From Amaurobius ferox (lineage: Eukaryota > Arthropoda > Arachnida > Araneae > Amaurobiidae), in assembly GCA_951213105.1 (NCBI GenBank), contig OX578133.1, forward strand, positions 143,078,851 to 143,142,850: DNA of 64,000 nt, read 5' to 3'. Positions 9,607-21,860 of the stretch are shown in pieces. The notes under the pieces were generated by a model. That model did not search any database. It was not told the origin of the DNA and saw nothing but the letters and a program-made list of their open reading frames with translations. Position 1 is the first letter of the stretch; the number at the start of each line of letters is the position of its first letter. Made by a program: the position numbers and the translations under genes.

Positions 9607-10484
9607 GATGTTCAGTTATTGCGGCGACAAACTGAGATGGTTGTTAGTATACATCAAGAGGAACAAAAATTGAAATGGAACATGGTGTCGCAAACCACGT
9701 TTAGTCGGTGAAACTCGCGAAACTACGTATGCAGGTTTTGACGTCACGCGAGGAAGACAAAAAGTACAATAATAACTACAAAAATATTTATTTGACAACA
9801 TGTTCACAGCACAGCTTGTGGTTGTCAGTACAATGCTGGAAAGGGAACAATGAGAATGATGTGAACGAAATTATTATAGGTGTTGTTCAAAGTGGTGTCC
9901 CTGGACGTCATTGCACAGTCTATAACTACTTAAAAATGATTCCAGGGCCCCCTCGAAGATACTGGGTGTGCTATTGAAGTCTGCCGCAGAGACGACCATC
10001 CGCTCTGTGAGATCCTCCCGTGTGTCCATAAGCGTCTCATAAACGAGTGATTTAAGGTGATCCCAGAGGAAGAAGTCCAACGGATTGTGATCAGGTGAAC
10101 ATGGAGGCCAAGCAACGGATCCGGCAACTTCCAATCCACCACCCTGGGTATGTATTACCAATAATTACGCATCACGCGAGAAAATTGTGCTGGGGCACCA
10201 TCATGCATGAAGCACATGCCTCATTGCACTGCGGCCGGCACAGTTTGCAGCAATTCCGGAAGGACTTGTTGCAGAAAACTCAACGTTACTTACGTCAGAC
10301 ATCGTGAGTAAACCCACGAACGCATTCAGAGATCAACTGACATCCGCCTTCCCCCTCCTCTGGAGTCAAAGCCTGCATAATTATTTTCGCAATTTTCACC
10401 GACTAAATGTGGTTACACCATGTTCCATTTCAATTTTTGTTCCTCTTGATGTCTGAGTTTGCCGCCTCATTAACTGAACACCCG
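9604..10484 (-). mobile_element. Internally deleted mariner-like (IS630/Tc1 superfamily) element
   Basis: Terminal inverted repeats of about 130 bp start CAGGATGTTCAGTTATTG on the left and, inverted, CCGGGTGTTCAGTTAATG on the right. They share a long inner block (ATCAAGAGGAACAAAAATTG). The right end is flanked by TA; the left TA has drifted (CA after a TA microsatellite at 9566-9601). The interior keeps only the C-terminal part of a transposase on the minus strand, so the element is non-autonomous. Confidence 0.75.
9874..10161 (-). pseudogene. Mariner-like transposase, C-terminal fragment
   Basis: A 95-residue frame carries the DDE_3-type signature WPPCSPDHNPLDFFLWDHL with the last catalytic aspartate, then a KSLVYETLMDT-like segment and a C-terminal HHFEQHL typical of insect IS630/mariner-like transposases. 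The first two catalytic aspartates and the DNA-binding domain are absent because the element is internally deleted. It lies between the inverted repeats at 9604-10484. Confidence 0.8.
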
Positions 10485-11129
10485 GTATATATCTATATTT
10501 TTAAAAAGCTCTTATAGTTCTTGAGTAATCGTTTTGTTAAGTTGAAGAAGATTGAAAATTTTCTGTTTTTCAATTTTGTAATACATATATCTCAAAACTA
10601 AAAGTGAACAATAAGGCAAAAATGTATAGCTCTTTGAAAGACCTACAAGTGTATAAAATAGTATTTTGAATTGTGGGCTTGTAAAATGGCACGAATGTTG
10701 CAACTCAATGCATTTACTCACTCCTTGGTGAAATATTGGTGCACGAGATATTTTGTTTTGTCATAAGAAAATTAGGTAGTTAAATAAACTTGGGGATTCT
10801 AAAGATGTTTAATGATTGATAATGTTTGAACCGAATAGATGGAAATATGCGTATTTATGTGCCGCCAGACAAGTTTATAGATTAATTTTCATCTAAAATC
10901 TCGTCAGATATTTTGTATAAATTTAATTTATACATCACTAAGAAGGGTAGTAAAATAATTTGATATTTTGACGTGACGTCTATTATCAGAGTCTCTAAAT
11001 GAAATCGGGTCAGTTAGCTAGTGACTTATAGCTTGAAAGTACGTAAACAAAGAAAATGTGTCTGAAGAAATTGAATAAACTTCACGCAAAACCATTTCGG
11101 CTCCATCGGACTGGGCCACAGCAGATTTT
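10485..11129. other. Non-coding AT-rich DNA
   Basis: No gene, RNA or element boundary recognised. Confidence 0.4.
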
Positions 11130-11990
11130 TTTTTAAATTTGAGGTGATATCTCTAGAACCGGAAGTGGAAATACTTTTTGAACCCCAACCTACTTTCACC
11201 AGAATTTGATGCTGTGTATACACTATAGCCGATATCTATCGGCTATAGCCGAACACTACAGCCGATTTTGAAAAAAATATATAGAAGTTTTAAAGTCATT
11301 TTTTAACTAGAAGTGGAATATAATTAGATGTGGATATCCTTAGTTAATCCTCTAAAATATAAGACTTTATGCTGAATCCATACTAGTCACCATCTGCTTC
11401 AACCATATCAAATTAATAAAATTAAGACAATTGAAATTTTTTTAATTGGATTTGGGAAAAGAAGTGGAAATCATTAGTAACACTTCTACCTCCCTACTCC
11501 CTTGGAATTCGTTCTAAATTAACATCATTTAGCCTGATGCTGAATTACCATTAGTGTCGATGCTAAATTAACATCAGTCAGCATCGAAGCTGAGCAGCCA
11601 AACCTGGTAAATTGGTGCTTCAAGATAAATTTTTGAACCCTCCTTTGGAAGTGGAAAAAAAACTAGAAGTGAACATTCATATTAAACCACCTTATTGTCT
11701 CTTGAATTTAGTGCTGAATTCATATCAATTATCATTTAAGCTTTATCCAATTATCATTTAAACCTTACCAGGTATCATTTAAGCCTTATCTAATCTATTC
11801 TCGAGAAATAAATATTTTAAATAGAATCAAAATTTTTGAACTGGAAAAGCAAAAAGAACCGGCAGTGGACATCCTAGTGACTTTTCCCCCATACTCTTAC
11901 AGAATTTGATGATGAATCTATATCAGATCAAATATCAATACCTCAAGCTCTATCTATAGCAAATCCTGCAACTGGATGTTTCCAGGAAAC
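11130..11990 (+). repeat. Tandem repeat family T1, second array
   Basis: Repeated GAACCGGAAGTGGAAAT, TTTGATGCTG and CATATCAGTCATCATTTAAGC-like blocks, more diverged than 7260-7960. Contains a short local duplication, CGATATCTATCGGCTATAGC, near 11230. Confidence 0.6.
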
Positions 11991-12262
11991 AGTTTTGGCA
12001 AAAATAATAGAATGGCAAAATTTTTGCCACTAATAAATACAACACAGTTTGAAAAAGAAATTGTATTGAAATCAGGAAGAAATACGGAGAATCTGAAAGT
12101 GAGAGGTGGATTGAAAGATAAGAAAAAGACAAAAATTGTGATTCAATCATATATATACTTTGAATACGAATTGAATTTTCAAAGTTCGTAATAAGGTAGA
12201 CAGTCGATATCGATCCCACGCAAAGAAATCCGAATATATTTTCAATAACACGAAGTATGTTT

Positions 12263-13043
12263 ATTTTCCCTGCAATACATGGTAATGTATAGGAAAATAA
12301 TGGAATTATGCCGAAAACAGCAATTTGAGATTTCGGTGGATCTACCCGTTTTGGTACCTCTCGAACACGAAAGAAACAGTATTTAACGTGACGTCTGTGT
12401 GTCTCTCTGTGCAATGTGTGTATTCACTCTAGCTGAAAAACTAATTGACCTAATTTCATAAAATTTGGTAAGTCCCTGGTGGGTGACCCTGATGCTGATT
12501 AGGTTTTGGTACGATTCGGGATAAAAGAACCTGCCCTTTTTTGCAAAATGCCCGCAAAAGTTGCCTGTATCCACTCTAGCTGAAAGACCAATAGACCAAA
12601 TTAAAAAAAATGATAGATAAGTCCCTTATGGATTGCCCTGGTTCTGATTAGATTTTAGTAGGATTCGGAAAAAAAGGATTTTACTTTTTTGACGAAGTGG
12701 CCCGCAAAAATGGTCAAAATCTAATATAGGACTATGTATACCCAAATATATCAATTAAATACCTGTTTTATATGTAATTTTTGACAATAAAGAACAAGAC
12801 CAGCCCAATTACTCTAGGACTAGCCGTTCTCAAGATATTTTAGTTTTTTCGCATTTTCGCCACGACGTCTTTGAAAATAAGTTCAGTTACCAAATGAAAA
12901 CGAAAATTGAATTAAAAGTGCAAATTCAAAGTAATTTAAAATAATTATGGGTGTTACTTTGTGCAATTAAATTGCACGAATTATTGAAAAAATAAAGAGA
13001 ACGTAAATATGAGTCTGCAGGGAAAGTCATGTGCTGCCCACAG
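12263..13043 (+). mobile_element. R1 family element, short subtype
   Basis: The left end is a near-palindrome (ATTTTCC...TACATGGTAATGTA...GGAAAAT). The right end is GCAGGGAAAGTCATGTGCTG followed by CCCACAG. The interior has TGACGTCTGTGTGTC and two ~125-bp repeats built on CACTCTAGCTGAAAAACTAATTG-like blocks. It closely matches 27972-28714. No protein; non-autonomous element of unknown class. Confidence 0.65.
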
Positions 13044-13049
13044 ATTTTT

Positions 13050-13556
13050 ACTTTCCTTACAGTACATAATATATGTAAAAGGAAATTATTGGAATGGTTA
13101 CAGATATTTAATTCTCTAACTTTGAAGGATCCACACATTTTGAACATACCTAAATGCAAAACCACCATTTTTTCGATGATATCTGATTCTGGAGGCGATA
13201 TCTCTCGGATAAATGAACAGGATGAATACAATATAGTACTATTATTTTAATTAATTAACAGCTCGTTTAATTTAGGAGTGAAGCTATTTGAGTGTAGGGG
13301 TGAATGGACCAAGGAAATACACCATCATTTTCAAACTTTTTTTTTCGAAATTCCGAACACCTTTATAAAAATATATCTAGATGATTTCCATGGCATTTGA
13401 TTTACCTTTGAAATTTGATCGTGAGTTTAATTTGATCTATAAAAGGAATAAGCCTATTTATTTTTAGTGACTTTGAGTTATAACAAGGTTTTGATTTTTG
13501 CTGTTTTTTGAATATCAAAATTTGTTCATTTGTAGGAAATGTATGACGCATCAGAT
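13050..13556 (+). mobile_element. R1 family element, diverged copy
   Basis: Starts ACTTTCCTTACAGTACATAA with the mirrored ATATGTAAAAGGAAA, and ends GTAGGAAATGTATGACGCAT then CAG. It begins only six bases (ATTTTT) after the previous copy ends. Another ACTTTCC start follows at about 13563 but runs into unrelated sequence. Confidence 0.5.
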
Positions 13557-13618
13557 TATTTTTACTTTCCTACAATGGATAGTTAGTTATTAAAGAGAAG
13601 GCACGATAACGGGATTAA

Positions 13619-13864
13619 TTTTTTTTTTTTAATCAAATGGCCAGGCACTTGACTCATCATCATTCGCCGTTTTTTTTGTCAGCGGCCAGAACGTGAACCA
13701 TTTAGCCATCCTAGGACGTTGCCCCAGGCGCACCAGAAGGAGGCGGAACACATTGCGCCCACAACACAAACATCCATGCCTTACGTGGGACTCGAACCCA
13801 CAACGCGGCGGTCGAGCGATTGCTTTGGAAACGCTCGCCTTGACCACTCGACAACCACGTCGAC
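13619..13864 (-). mobile_element. tRNA(Ser)-like SINE with 9-bp target-site duplication
   Basis: On the minus strand the head reads GACGTGGTTGTCGAGTGGTC (A box) and later GTGGGTTCGAGTCCCAC (B box with perfect T-arm). A body follows, then an A-tail (T-run on the plus strand at about 13619-13631). Identical CGGGATTAA copies flank it at 13610-13618 and 13865-13873. The acceptor stem does not pair, so it is a SINE, not a tRNA gene. The duplication shows LINE-type retroposition and fairly recent insertion. Confidence 0.85.
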
Positions 13865-13873
13865 CGGGATTAA

Positions 13874-15339
13874 ATATAAGACTCGAATTTTGATGGATTA
13901 ATTAATTTCAAGCATCCCGGTATACAAATAAACTATTTTCTCAAGGTGGATGGTGCGAATATTAAAGACCTTTTCATTGCCAAACAACTTGGTTGTTTTT
14001 ACTATATCGTTTTAAAGTTTTTGCTCAATTGGCGTATTTCTATACTAATTTATTACAAATTAGTATCCATAAAATTGATAAAAAATATTAACATTTCTAT
14101 TTAAAGATGAAAATTAACATATTTCATCAAATATATCGTGTCATCTATTGCAAAGTACACTATGATTTACATTTTCACTGTCAAGTGAAAAAACAATTTG
14201 GATAATTAATTGGCATGGTATTTAAAAAAAATATTTAATTAGAAAAACACGAATAGCTTTATTTTGTGAATTGCAATATTTTTTTAAATGCATAAGACTG
14301 CAGTTTCAGAATACATTACTGATATATCTGCTTTATCCGATGCATCACAAAATTTACTGTGAATGGAGATTCCTCCCACTGCAGCTTTTACGAAAAATAA
14401 AAAGACGCAATTGATTCTGAAATACATCTTTCTTTCATATATGTTAAAATAAAAAAATGTGCGTCTCAGAATCGCTAAAATATGGCATTTCACATTCTCT
14501 TAAAATTTTCAACATTTTATATCTTTAAAATCTTGTTCTCTCAAGAGTGTTTTAATCATAAAGTTAAAATTAAGGAGGTAAAACTTCATAAAAAAACGCA
14601 AATATCGTTTGAGACAATAATTCTGGTAGCTATGGGATAAAAGTAAGTAGTCTTACATTGTAGGCATTTCTACGGTGAGAGGCCTAAAATATTTATTTAA
14701 ACTGTCAATTTTGTAAAAATAAATTATTTGCGCAATGCAAAGTAGAGCTAAAACAATAAAGAATATTCTACATATTCAAAATTATTTTACCTTTCAATTT
14801 ATTTTTATCTCCATATATTCTGCACTCTATCATACAATTATGAAAATATATTGGTTAATTGTACTCATAATTAGGGAACCCTTAATTTAAAAGTAATCAA
14901 AAATACATATACTAAATACTATGCTTTTCTGGTGTGTTAACTAACAAAAGACGCTACTTGACAAACACTAGCGACACCTAGATATAATTCTCAAAGCATT
15001 ACGGCATTTTCATGCGTTTCACCCATAGGAGTTTTATCTACTTTCTAACTCCATGATTCTAACTGTAGTCTATTAGACCCAATTTTCAACGCTTATAAAC
15101 AGCCGGTATAAAAACCTGGATTTTCAGTTCTTACATAAACTTTCTACTTACTATCAATGACATTATATATATATATATATATATATATAATGTCCATACA
15201 GTTTTCACAGCGGTTTCAAAAGTCATATAATAATTGTCTAACGTAATATTGAGTTTCCAACCCCATTGAAGTTCACTAGTGACTTTGCACATATAACATT
15301 AACGCACAGACAGAACCTGATTGAGCCACAATTTCGTCT
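13874..15339. other. Non-coding AT-rich DNA with a short (TA)n
   Basis: No gene supported. (TA)n at 15164-15189. Confidence 0.4.
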
Positions 15340-15900
15340 GTCTTCCAGCGGCGGAGAAAATGTGGATTTTTTTAAAAGTTCTTCCAGACGCTCCAAAAGT
15401 CATCTTGGTCCCCCAGAATACTGAATATTTGTATACTTATAGTACCACAGTACAAAAGTTAAAGGAGAAGGATTTTCAATTTTCTCTCTCCGGGTGTGAA
15501 GAAAAAATGAGTTTCAAAAACTTTTTTAGAACCCCAGAATATCATGATGTCCCAAAAGGTTGAGTCTATGCACACTTATAGAATCGTCCGTTGGACAAAA
15601 CCTAATGGAGCCGAATTTTATATTTTAGATTGGGGGCGGGGAAAAAGGTGTTTCGAAAAGTTCTTCTGAACCCACCAGGGCACCACCCGGTGTCCTGTCT
15701 TTATTGTCTCAGCTCTGTCTCACTTTATTGTCTCAGCTTTGTGATAGAGACTAACGAAGCCGGATTTTCGATTTCTTTTCCGAAGGTGACAAAATTGAAG
15801 GGAGGGGGGGGGGTAAAAAAATTTCCAGACTCTTCAGAATTCAGTACCCCCGGTGACTTAAAGTATTGAACTTTGCACATTTATATTATAGAGCACGGGG
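15340..15900 (+). repeat. Tandem repeat family T2, ~150-200-bp units
   Basis: Successive blocks read CCAGACnCTCCAnAAGTC, then GACTGAATnTTTGCATACTTATAGTA-like sequence, then GGAGCCGAATTTTATATTTT and a G-rich run (GGGGGCGGGG). At least three units are visible; the same family recurs at 19770-20110 and as an inverted scrap near 21885. Confidence 0.6.
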
Positions 15901-16599
15901 CAGAACATAACTTAGTCAACGTTTGATTAAGGCGACTAATTTCAATGATAAACTCCATAAATTGTTAAGCAAAATAAAACTCATTATGTTTCAATTTTAC
16001 ATTTTAAGAGCGCTAAATTCTCTGCATATGACAGGCTTAAATACTAGTTTTTAATAAACATCATTAATTATTCATATACCATTCATTACGATTAATAAAC
16101 TGAGTATACACTTAGCTATATATCACGTTAGCTATAAAATCGCAAGTATGTATGGGTCCGTATTATATATTTCAGTATTTTTTCTTAGCATCTTATACAT
16201 TTGTTTTGATATTAATAATACATAAACATATTTTCTTGTATATTGATTAAATTGAAACATTTATTTATGAAGCAAAATTTAATTATTCAAAACTATAAAA
16301 TTGAACTACAATGGTAAAATCTATTAGTGAAAACTACGAATTTTTAATGTTTTTGTTTTATTAAACATAGCAATAACAATTTTGACTTTTTAAAACTTAT
16401 TAATCTAACTACTGTAATAATGCTTTCAAAAATCATTCCTAAAATAGTTTTGATTTGTGATTTTTGAAATTTTGATTTTTAAAATTCCTATCGCCAACGA
16501 GCAGAATGACACTCACATGTTTCTAACACTCATAATATACTAATCATGTATAAACTAGACAACAATTAAGAATACTGTAAACCATACCGATTATTAAAG
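15901..16599. other. Non-coding AT-rich DNA
   Basis: No gene or known element recognised. Confidence 0.4.
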
Positions 16600-17560
16600 A
16601 AGGAAGATCAATCGTTGCTTCCCATTTAGCGTCATTTTTATCAATTTGGCGGCATTTTTGTCACTTTGGCAACAAAATTAGCGGGTGAGAAATTTAGTCC
16701 GTAACACTTGGTGAGAAATTCAGCGTGGCGAGAAATTTAGTCCGTAACACTTGGTGAGAAATTCAGCGTGGCGACGTTCCGTTAAATTTCTCACCAAGCG
16801 TTACGGATGGACAAAGAAATGGGTTATTCTTATAGTCTACTCTTATGTTCTTTCCAAAATATTGAATTTTCATTAATTAGTCGTCATTTCACTGATTTAG
16901 TGTCGGTTTCATCAATTTGGCGAACTTCTATAAATTGGGTGGCATTTTCATCAATTTAGCAACTTTTAAAAGTCAGCAAGTTGTAGATATTCCAACGAAA
17001 TCGTCACCAAAATATTGCCAAAAGTTACGGACGGAAAAATAGCTTATTCTTATAGTAGATACTTTTACTCTTTCCAAGATATAAAATTTTCGTCAATTAG
17101 TCGTCATTTTCATTGATTTAGCGTCATTTTTAACAATTTGGCGACATTTTTGATAATTTGACAACAAATAAAAAGCAGCCAAGTTGGCGGAATTCTGCCA
17201 AATTCTTTGACAAAATCTCACCAAGCGTTATGGATGGAAAAATAAGTTACTCTAAGTAAGCAGATGAATGACTATTGTCCAAATACAAAAGTATTACCAA
17301 AAGTATATTTTCTCGTGGATAGAATGAGCTAGATCAACGAGAATGATGTCACTAAATTTATCGCATGATATTACATATGAAAAGTGAATATATTTCACAA
17401 TAGTTAATAATTGTTTTTATTTTATATGATTTTTTGATAAATTTATTTGAACAATGTGCAATATCTCGAGAACGGTTCATGCTTGTATTTTAAAGTTTAT
17501 GTCAATCATTTTTGATAAGAATTTACTGAATTTACTGAATTGCGTAAAAGCTTGAGGAAA
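16600..17560 (-). repeat. Interior of an R1-long element, inverted, ends missing
   Basis: Carries the R1 interior on the opposite strand: repeated ATCAATTTGGCGACATTTTT units, CTCGTGGATAGAATGAGCTAG, TATTACATATGAAAAGTGAA and CAATATCTCGAGAACGGTTC. A local tandem duplication of about 52 bp (GAGAAATTTAGTCCGTAACA) occurs near 16686-16790. Typical R1 ends are absent, so it is truncated. Confidence 0.6.
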
Positions 17561-17758
17561 ATAAACCATGGAGATAGATTTTCCATTTAAATTCATGTTT
17601 CAAACAATTCATGATTTCATATAGTGACTAATTTGCGGAAAAAATTTCCACCAAACTCGGAAATAAAATTTTATTTCACTTTGATGTTTTAAACAATGGA
17701 TTTTCACTCTTTCCTTTTGGATAAACCACCATGTTAGAGAGTAGAACCCCTAGGAAAA

Positions 17759-18070
17759 AGTTCCGTTTTTCATCAATATCTCGTGAACCCCGGGTCTTAG
17801 AAACTTGAACTAAATTTATGGAGTGCTATTTCAAGGCTATTCACAAAATTTCATTAAATTCGGTGTAGCCGTTCTCCCGTGATGATGATACAACCGAAAA
17901 TTTCGTTTTTTACTAATATCTCCAGAACCACTGGTCGTAGAAACTCAATACACGAACTAAATTTTAAGAGGGGCTATTTCCAGGCTACAAACAAAATTTC
18001 ATCAAATTCGGTTCAGCCGTTATCCCGTGATGGTGAGACAGACAGACAGATTTTCAATTTTATATATATA
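17759..18070 (+). repeat. Two tandem ~140-bp units ending in GACAGACAGACAG and TA-rich tail
   Basis: Units near 17760 and 17905 share ATCTC..GAACC, TTAGAAAC/GTAGAAAC, GGGGCTATTTCCAGGCTA and ATTCGGTTCAGCCGTTCTCC-like blocks. The second ends in GACAGACAGACAG then TATATATA, a tail seen on many dispersed arthropod elements. The class is not determined. Confidence 0.5.
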
Positions 18071-19769
18071 AATAACTGTTTATAATTATGTGTGCAAACA
18101 AATATTTAATATATGTGACAATACATTAATAGTGGAAATTAAAACTATACATCAAATCAGTAATTCAATCTGTAATTTATATACATGAATATAATGCACA
18201 AATGCTGCTAATAAGATGATTAATTTATAGATAAAACTTATATAAGTGTAATTCAATGATCAACACATAAAATACCCAAACTTTTGATCTTTTGGACTCT
18301 GTCTATCTCAGCCTAGGACGAATGGGATAAGTAAGAAGAAGAATACAAATAAAATGACAAATTACCCATTCATATTTCTAACATTTGAGATATAAATAAT
18401 GAAATTATCTATTAGCTTCCTTGCCTATATTTTTATTATACGTGTATATATATATATATATAAATTAAAATTTTTTTAATCGAAAACTATGCATAAACTA
18501 CGGTAAGTACAAAAATTTATTTATATATATATAACTAAAGATATCAGAAACTCAAAGGGAACTTCTAAGTACTAGACATGAAACGATTTCTATAAGACAA
18601 AAAGTATTTAATATTTTAATTCTTTTGTAACTGCAAAGCCTATCCCCAGAGATCATATTTTCATTTACTTCCTTAAATTAAACTAAGCATTTATAAATAT
18701 TTTTTCATTCGTTTTAAAAAGATACGCTACATTATCTTTTCTTTTAAAGTTATATTTTCTTTTACAGTAACTATTTTTCCTATACAATATTACATGTAAA
18801 GGGAAAGTGGTGCTATGGAATCAAAAATCCGACTGTCGTATATTGAGGTATATACACGTATTCTGCATCACTGATGAAGAATCTCTGAGTAATTTATCAA
18901 ACATGACTTTGTGTCTGTCTTCAAGGTATCTATCTCTCTAGCAAATTCAGATAATAGAATAAAATTTAGTATGTTTGTTTTTCTTTCATTGAATGCCAGA
19001 TGAATGGCAATCAATGAATATCAGAAGCTAATTGATTTTCTAGGTGAATGCACCGGATAATCCTGTAATGTTTGAATATTTTATTTTAGAAAATCGAAGC
19101 AAAGTTTCAAAAGTTTAATCAAGTATAAAAATGCCCCGAAAATATCTATTTATTATGTGATTTTTATTTACAAGCGAATTCCATCGTATAAAAGACTGTC
19201 AACCGTTCTCGTAATATTAAAAATGTTTGATCTTAAATGGAAAATATTTCTGGAAAAATAATATTAAGTGAATTTATTAAAGTTATTAAGTGTAGTTATA
19301 AGTGGAATTATTAAGTAAAGTTATAAAGTTATTATAGTTATTAATTGAATACTTTGCAAATAATTTTAACCAAAAATAAATAAACACCATTATTTAGTAG
19401 TTATCCGTTTTTGAGCTATTAAAATTTTACTTTTCCATAGAAGAGCGATATTTCTGAAAATAATCAGACAAATAGCATGAAATTTGGCTTTGTTAAAACA
19501 AGCAGATAGATTATCAGATTCAGTAATAAGAAAATTCATATTTGTGGTCCTCCCCCCCTCCCCTCTCAAAACGAAATTTGTTAAGCTTTGTAACAAAAAT
19601 TACATTTTAAACACATGGGATTTTTCTTCTCCCACCTGTGAAATATTCTCTTGGAGTATCTTTTGCTAGAAAATCAGTTATAGATTATTGGGATGGTCGT
19701 TTCTCTAACAAAGTATTTTCTATAAGTTATAGGTAGAAATAAATATATTCTATACAGTAATTGCCTAAC
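18071..19769. other. Non-coding AT-rich DNA
   Basis: Short (TA)n at 18449-18462 and 18522-18531. A short GTTATTAAGT-type repeat lies near 19280-19345. No gene supported. Confidence 0.4.
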
Positions 19770-20110
19770 GTGTTTGGATCCTTCTAGACCCTCCAGAAGC
19801 CTCCTGGTGACCCAGAAGACTGAATCTTTGCATACTTATAGTATAGGTCACAAGACGAACCTAATGAAGTCGAGTTTTATATTTTTCTCTGGGAGGAGGG
19901 GCAAAAATGCGAGGATTTCGAAAAAAGTATCCAGACCCTTCAAAAGTCCTCCCAGCGACTTAGATGTACGAACTTTTGCACGCTTATAGTATCAGCCTTG
20001 AGACAAAAACTAAAAGAACATTTCGACTTCCTCTAGGGGGGCGGAGACATTGAGGGCTTTCAAAATTTCAAGAATCCTCCTTTGACCTAAAAGACTGAAT
20101 CTTAAAATCA
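19770..20110 (+). repeat. Tandem repeat family T2, second array
   Basis: Shares CCAGAAGACTGAATCTTTGC, ATACTTATAGTA, CCTAATGAAGTCGAGTTTTA and GGGAGGAGGGGC blocks with 15340-15900; two full units and part of a third. Confidence 0.6.
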
Positions 20111-20139
20111 AATATTCAGTATTGTTAGGTCTGTAAAGT

Positions 20140-20275
20140 ACCTTGCTGTACCAACCCGAACTTATACCATGGATCCTCGTACTGGCTAGGCGACACTCTC
20201 CCGATTGAGCTAATGTTACGGAATTGGAAGCTCTTATTGGCGAAGTGGACTCTGCATTCTCAGCGCTCTAATGTC
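20140..20275 (-). mobile_element. tRNA-derived SINE copy
   Basis: Reverse strand reads TTAGCTCAATCGGGAGAGTG (A box), then CGCCTAGCCAGTACGAGGAT and a degenerate B box near GTTCGGGTTGG. It matches the copy at 21735-21860. Confidence 0.5.
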
Positions 20276-20479
20276 AGATTTATTTAAAACTTGACAATCT
20301 TACTGACCACTTCCAGCTACTTTTACATCGGGTTATCCTCCTGATATGATTTTTTTTATCCAAGTTAGTATCCTACGTGGTCGTTGGACTTCTAATTTGA
20401 AATCAGCCCCCTATATGCTACTCAACTGAATCCGTACTAGTTGCACTAGGGTCATTTTCAGATCCTCAACATCAGGGCG

Positions 20480-20580
20480 ATGATAGCCCAGTCGTTATGG
20501 GGTGGTTGACAGGGACCTAGGCTGATTTTGGGTTCTAACCTGCTTTGAAGCCTGTGGATTCAATCTCAGGAGTGGACCGG
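20480..20580 (+). repeat. tRNA-like fragment
   Basis: GATAGCCCAGTCGTTATGG resembles an A box, and TGGATTCAATCTCAGG about 75 bases later resembles a B box. Likely a decayed SINE head; weak support. Confidence 0.25.
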
Positions 20581-20584
20581 AGCC

Positions 20585-21340
20585 TTGGTTTGAACTTCTG
20601 GTTGTTGGTTTGGTTTTCTGGGGACTATGCGTCTTATTGGGTTTGTTTGATTTCTGTTGGACCGTTTCTGGTTTGGTACTGTTTTTCTCGTTTTTCTTTT
20701 GGTGGTGTTAGACGTTTCTGCCTCGACTGTTGCTTTGTTAGTCGTTGTTATCTTGTTTGTAAGTTTTTATTTTGCTGGATTACAAATTCCCTATTAGCTT
20801 TTATTTGCTTTTCAGATTTTCTTGCTTCTTTGAGATTTTTGCGTATCGGCATTATATTTACCAAGTGGATTTTAATATTGTTTATTATGAAGTTTTGGTA
20901 TGTATGCATTTAAACACATGTAGTTATTAAAGCAAATGTGTCTTTAAATACATGAAATAGTTTCTGTGAAGTATTTATGCATTTTTCTTATTTGTTTTGT
21001 AATGAATTTAGAATTTAGTGTAATTTGCTTAATCGTCTGCATTTTTGGTTCATTTTAATGTAATTTCGAGTGTGGTTTCGCTGCTCTGGATTTATTCTGG
21101 TTTGTTAATGTTTGGATTTGCTTGGTTCGCGATGGTTTTATTTATAGCTTGTACTTGAAAATGTTATTTTTACACATTGGTAGTAAGGCGTTTTATACTA
21201 TTGCATCAGTATATCATAGCATTTGGAATATTTAAATTCTGTATTTTGTATATAGTATTTTACAGAGGTATTTTATTTTTGCTTATATTCACTAGAATAA
21301 TTTATATGGATGTTTATAATTGATCGTATTGAAGGGTACT
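20585..21340 (+). other. T/G-rich strand-skewed non-coding stretch
   Basis: The plus strand is strikingly rich in T and G (TTGGTTTGGTTTTCTGGGG and the like) compared with neighbours. A 122-codon frame at 20545-20913 is hydrophobic only because of the T content and lacks codon structure, so I do not call it a gene. Confidence 0.4.
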
Positions 21341-21600
21341 CGTTTTCAAGGCCATGGATCAAGTTGCCCTACGCCCATTAAGCGGGCTGCACATTCTGGG
21401 TCGAGAAGAAGAAATGGTTATGGCGAGAGAGACTGCTCGAGGAGGAGCTGAGTTCCATCCTGGAGGACGCCCAAAACTATCCCATGGAGAATGAAGACGA
21501 TAAATCTGTAGGTCCAAAGCTCCTTTCGAGAGGTGGTGGGTCTTGGAAAAAAGGGTACCATCCCTGTGGTTGTCATTCCCATGGGGTTACGATTTAAATT
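21341..21600 (+). other. GC-richer island with short open frames
   Basis: One frame runs from about 21376 to 21594 without a start codon and includes KKKWLWRERLLEEELSSILE, a charged helical stretch; another frame starts at 21353 (MDQVALRPLSG). Composition differs from the AT-rich surroundings, so this may be a piece of a transposon ORF. I do not recognise the protein. Confidence 0.25.
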
Positions 21601-21734
21601 ATATGGGTCTCTCTAAGTCATCCGAATAGTTATCTTACACCTTCGGGAAGGTCATACGTTCTGGGTTACAAGAAAGACCATCGATGTCACCGTACTAACA
21701 AACAGACTTAATTTATTTGGTCGCCATTCTAACG

Positions 21735-21860
21735 AACCTTGCTATCTCAGCCGGGACACGAAATGTGAATCTTCATACAGGCTAGCCGACTCTCTCCCAA
21801 TTTAATTATGGGAGCTGAATTGCAAGGTCTTATCGCCAAAGTGGACTCTGCAGGTTCTTT
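21735..21860 (-). mobile_element. tRNA-derived SINE copy
   Basis: Reverse strand has GGGAGAGAGTCGGCTAGCCT and a B-box-like TTTCGTGTCCCGG, followed by CTGAGATAGCAAGG. Same family as 20140-20275; both end at AGTCCACTTTGGCGA-like sequence. Confidence 0.5.

Noticed and set aside
13029..13250. Protein-coding ORF sharing a peptide with 52500-52560
   Set aside because: Both fall in R1-like repeat sequence; the shared peptide reflects shared DNA repeat, not a gene.
20545..20913. 122-codon hydrophobic ORF
   Set aside because: The amino-acid content (Phe, Leu, Cys, Trp) follows from the T/G-rich strand; there is no motif or codon bias.
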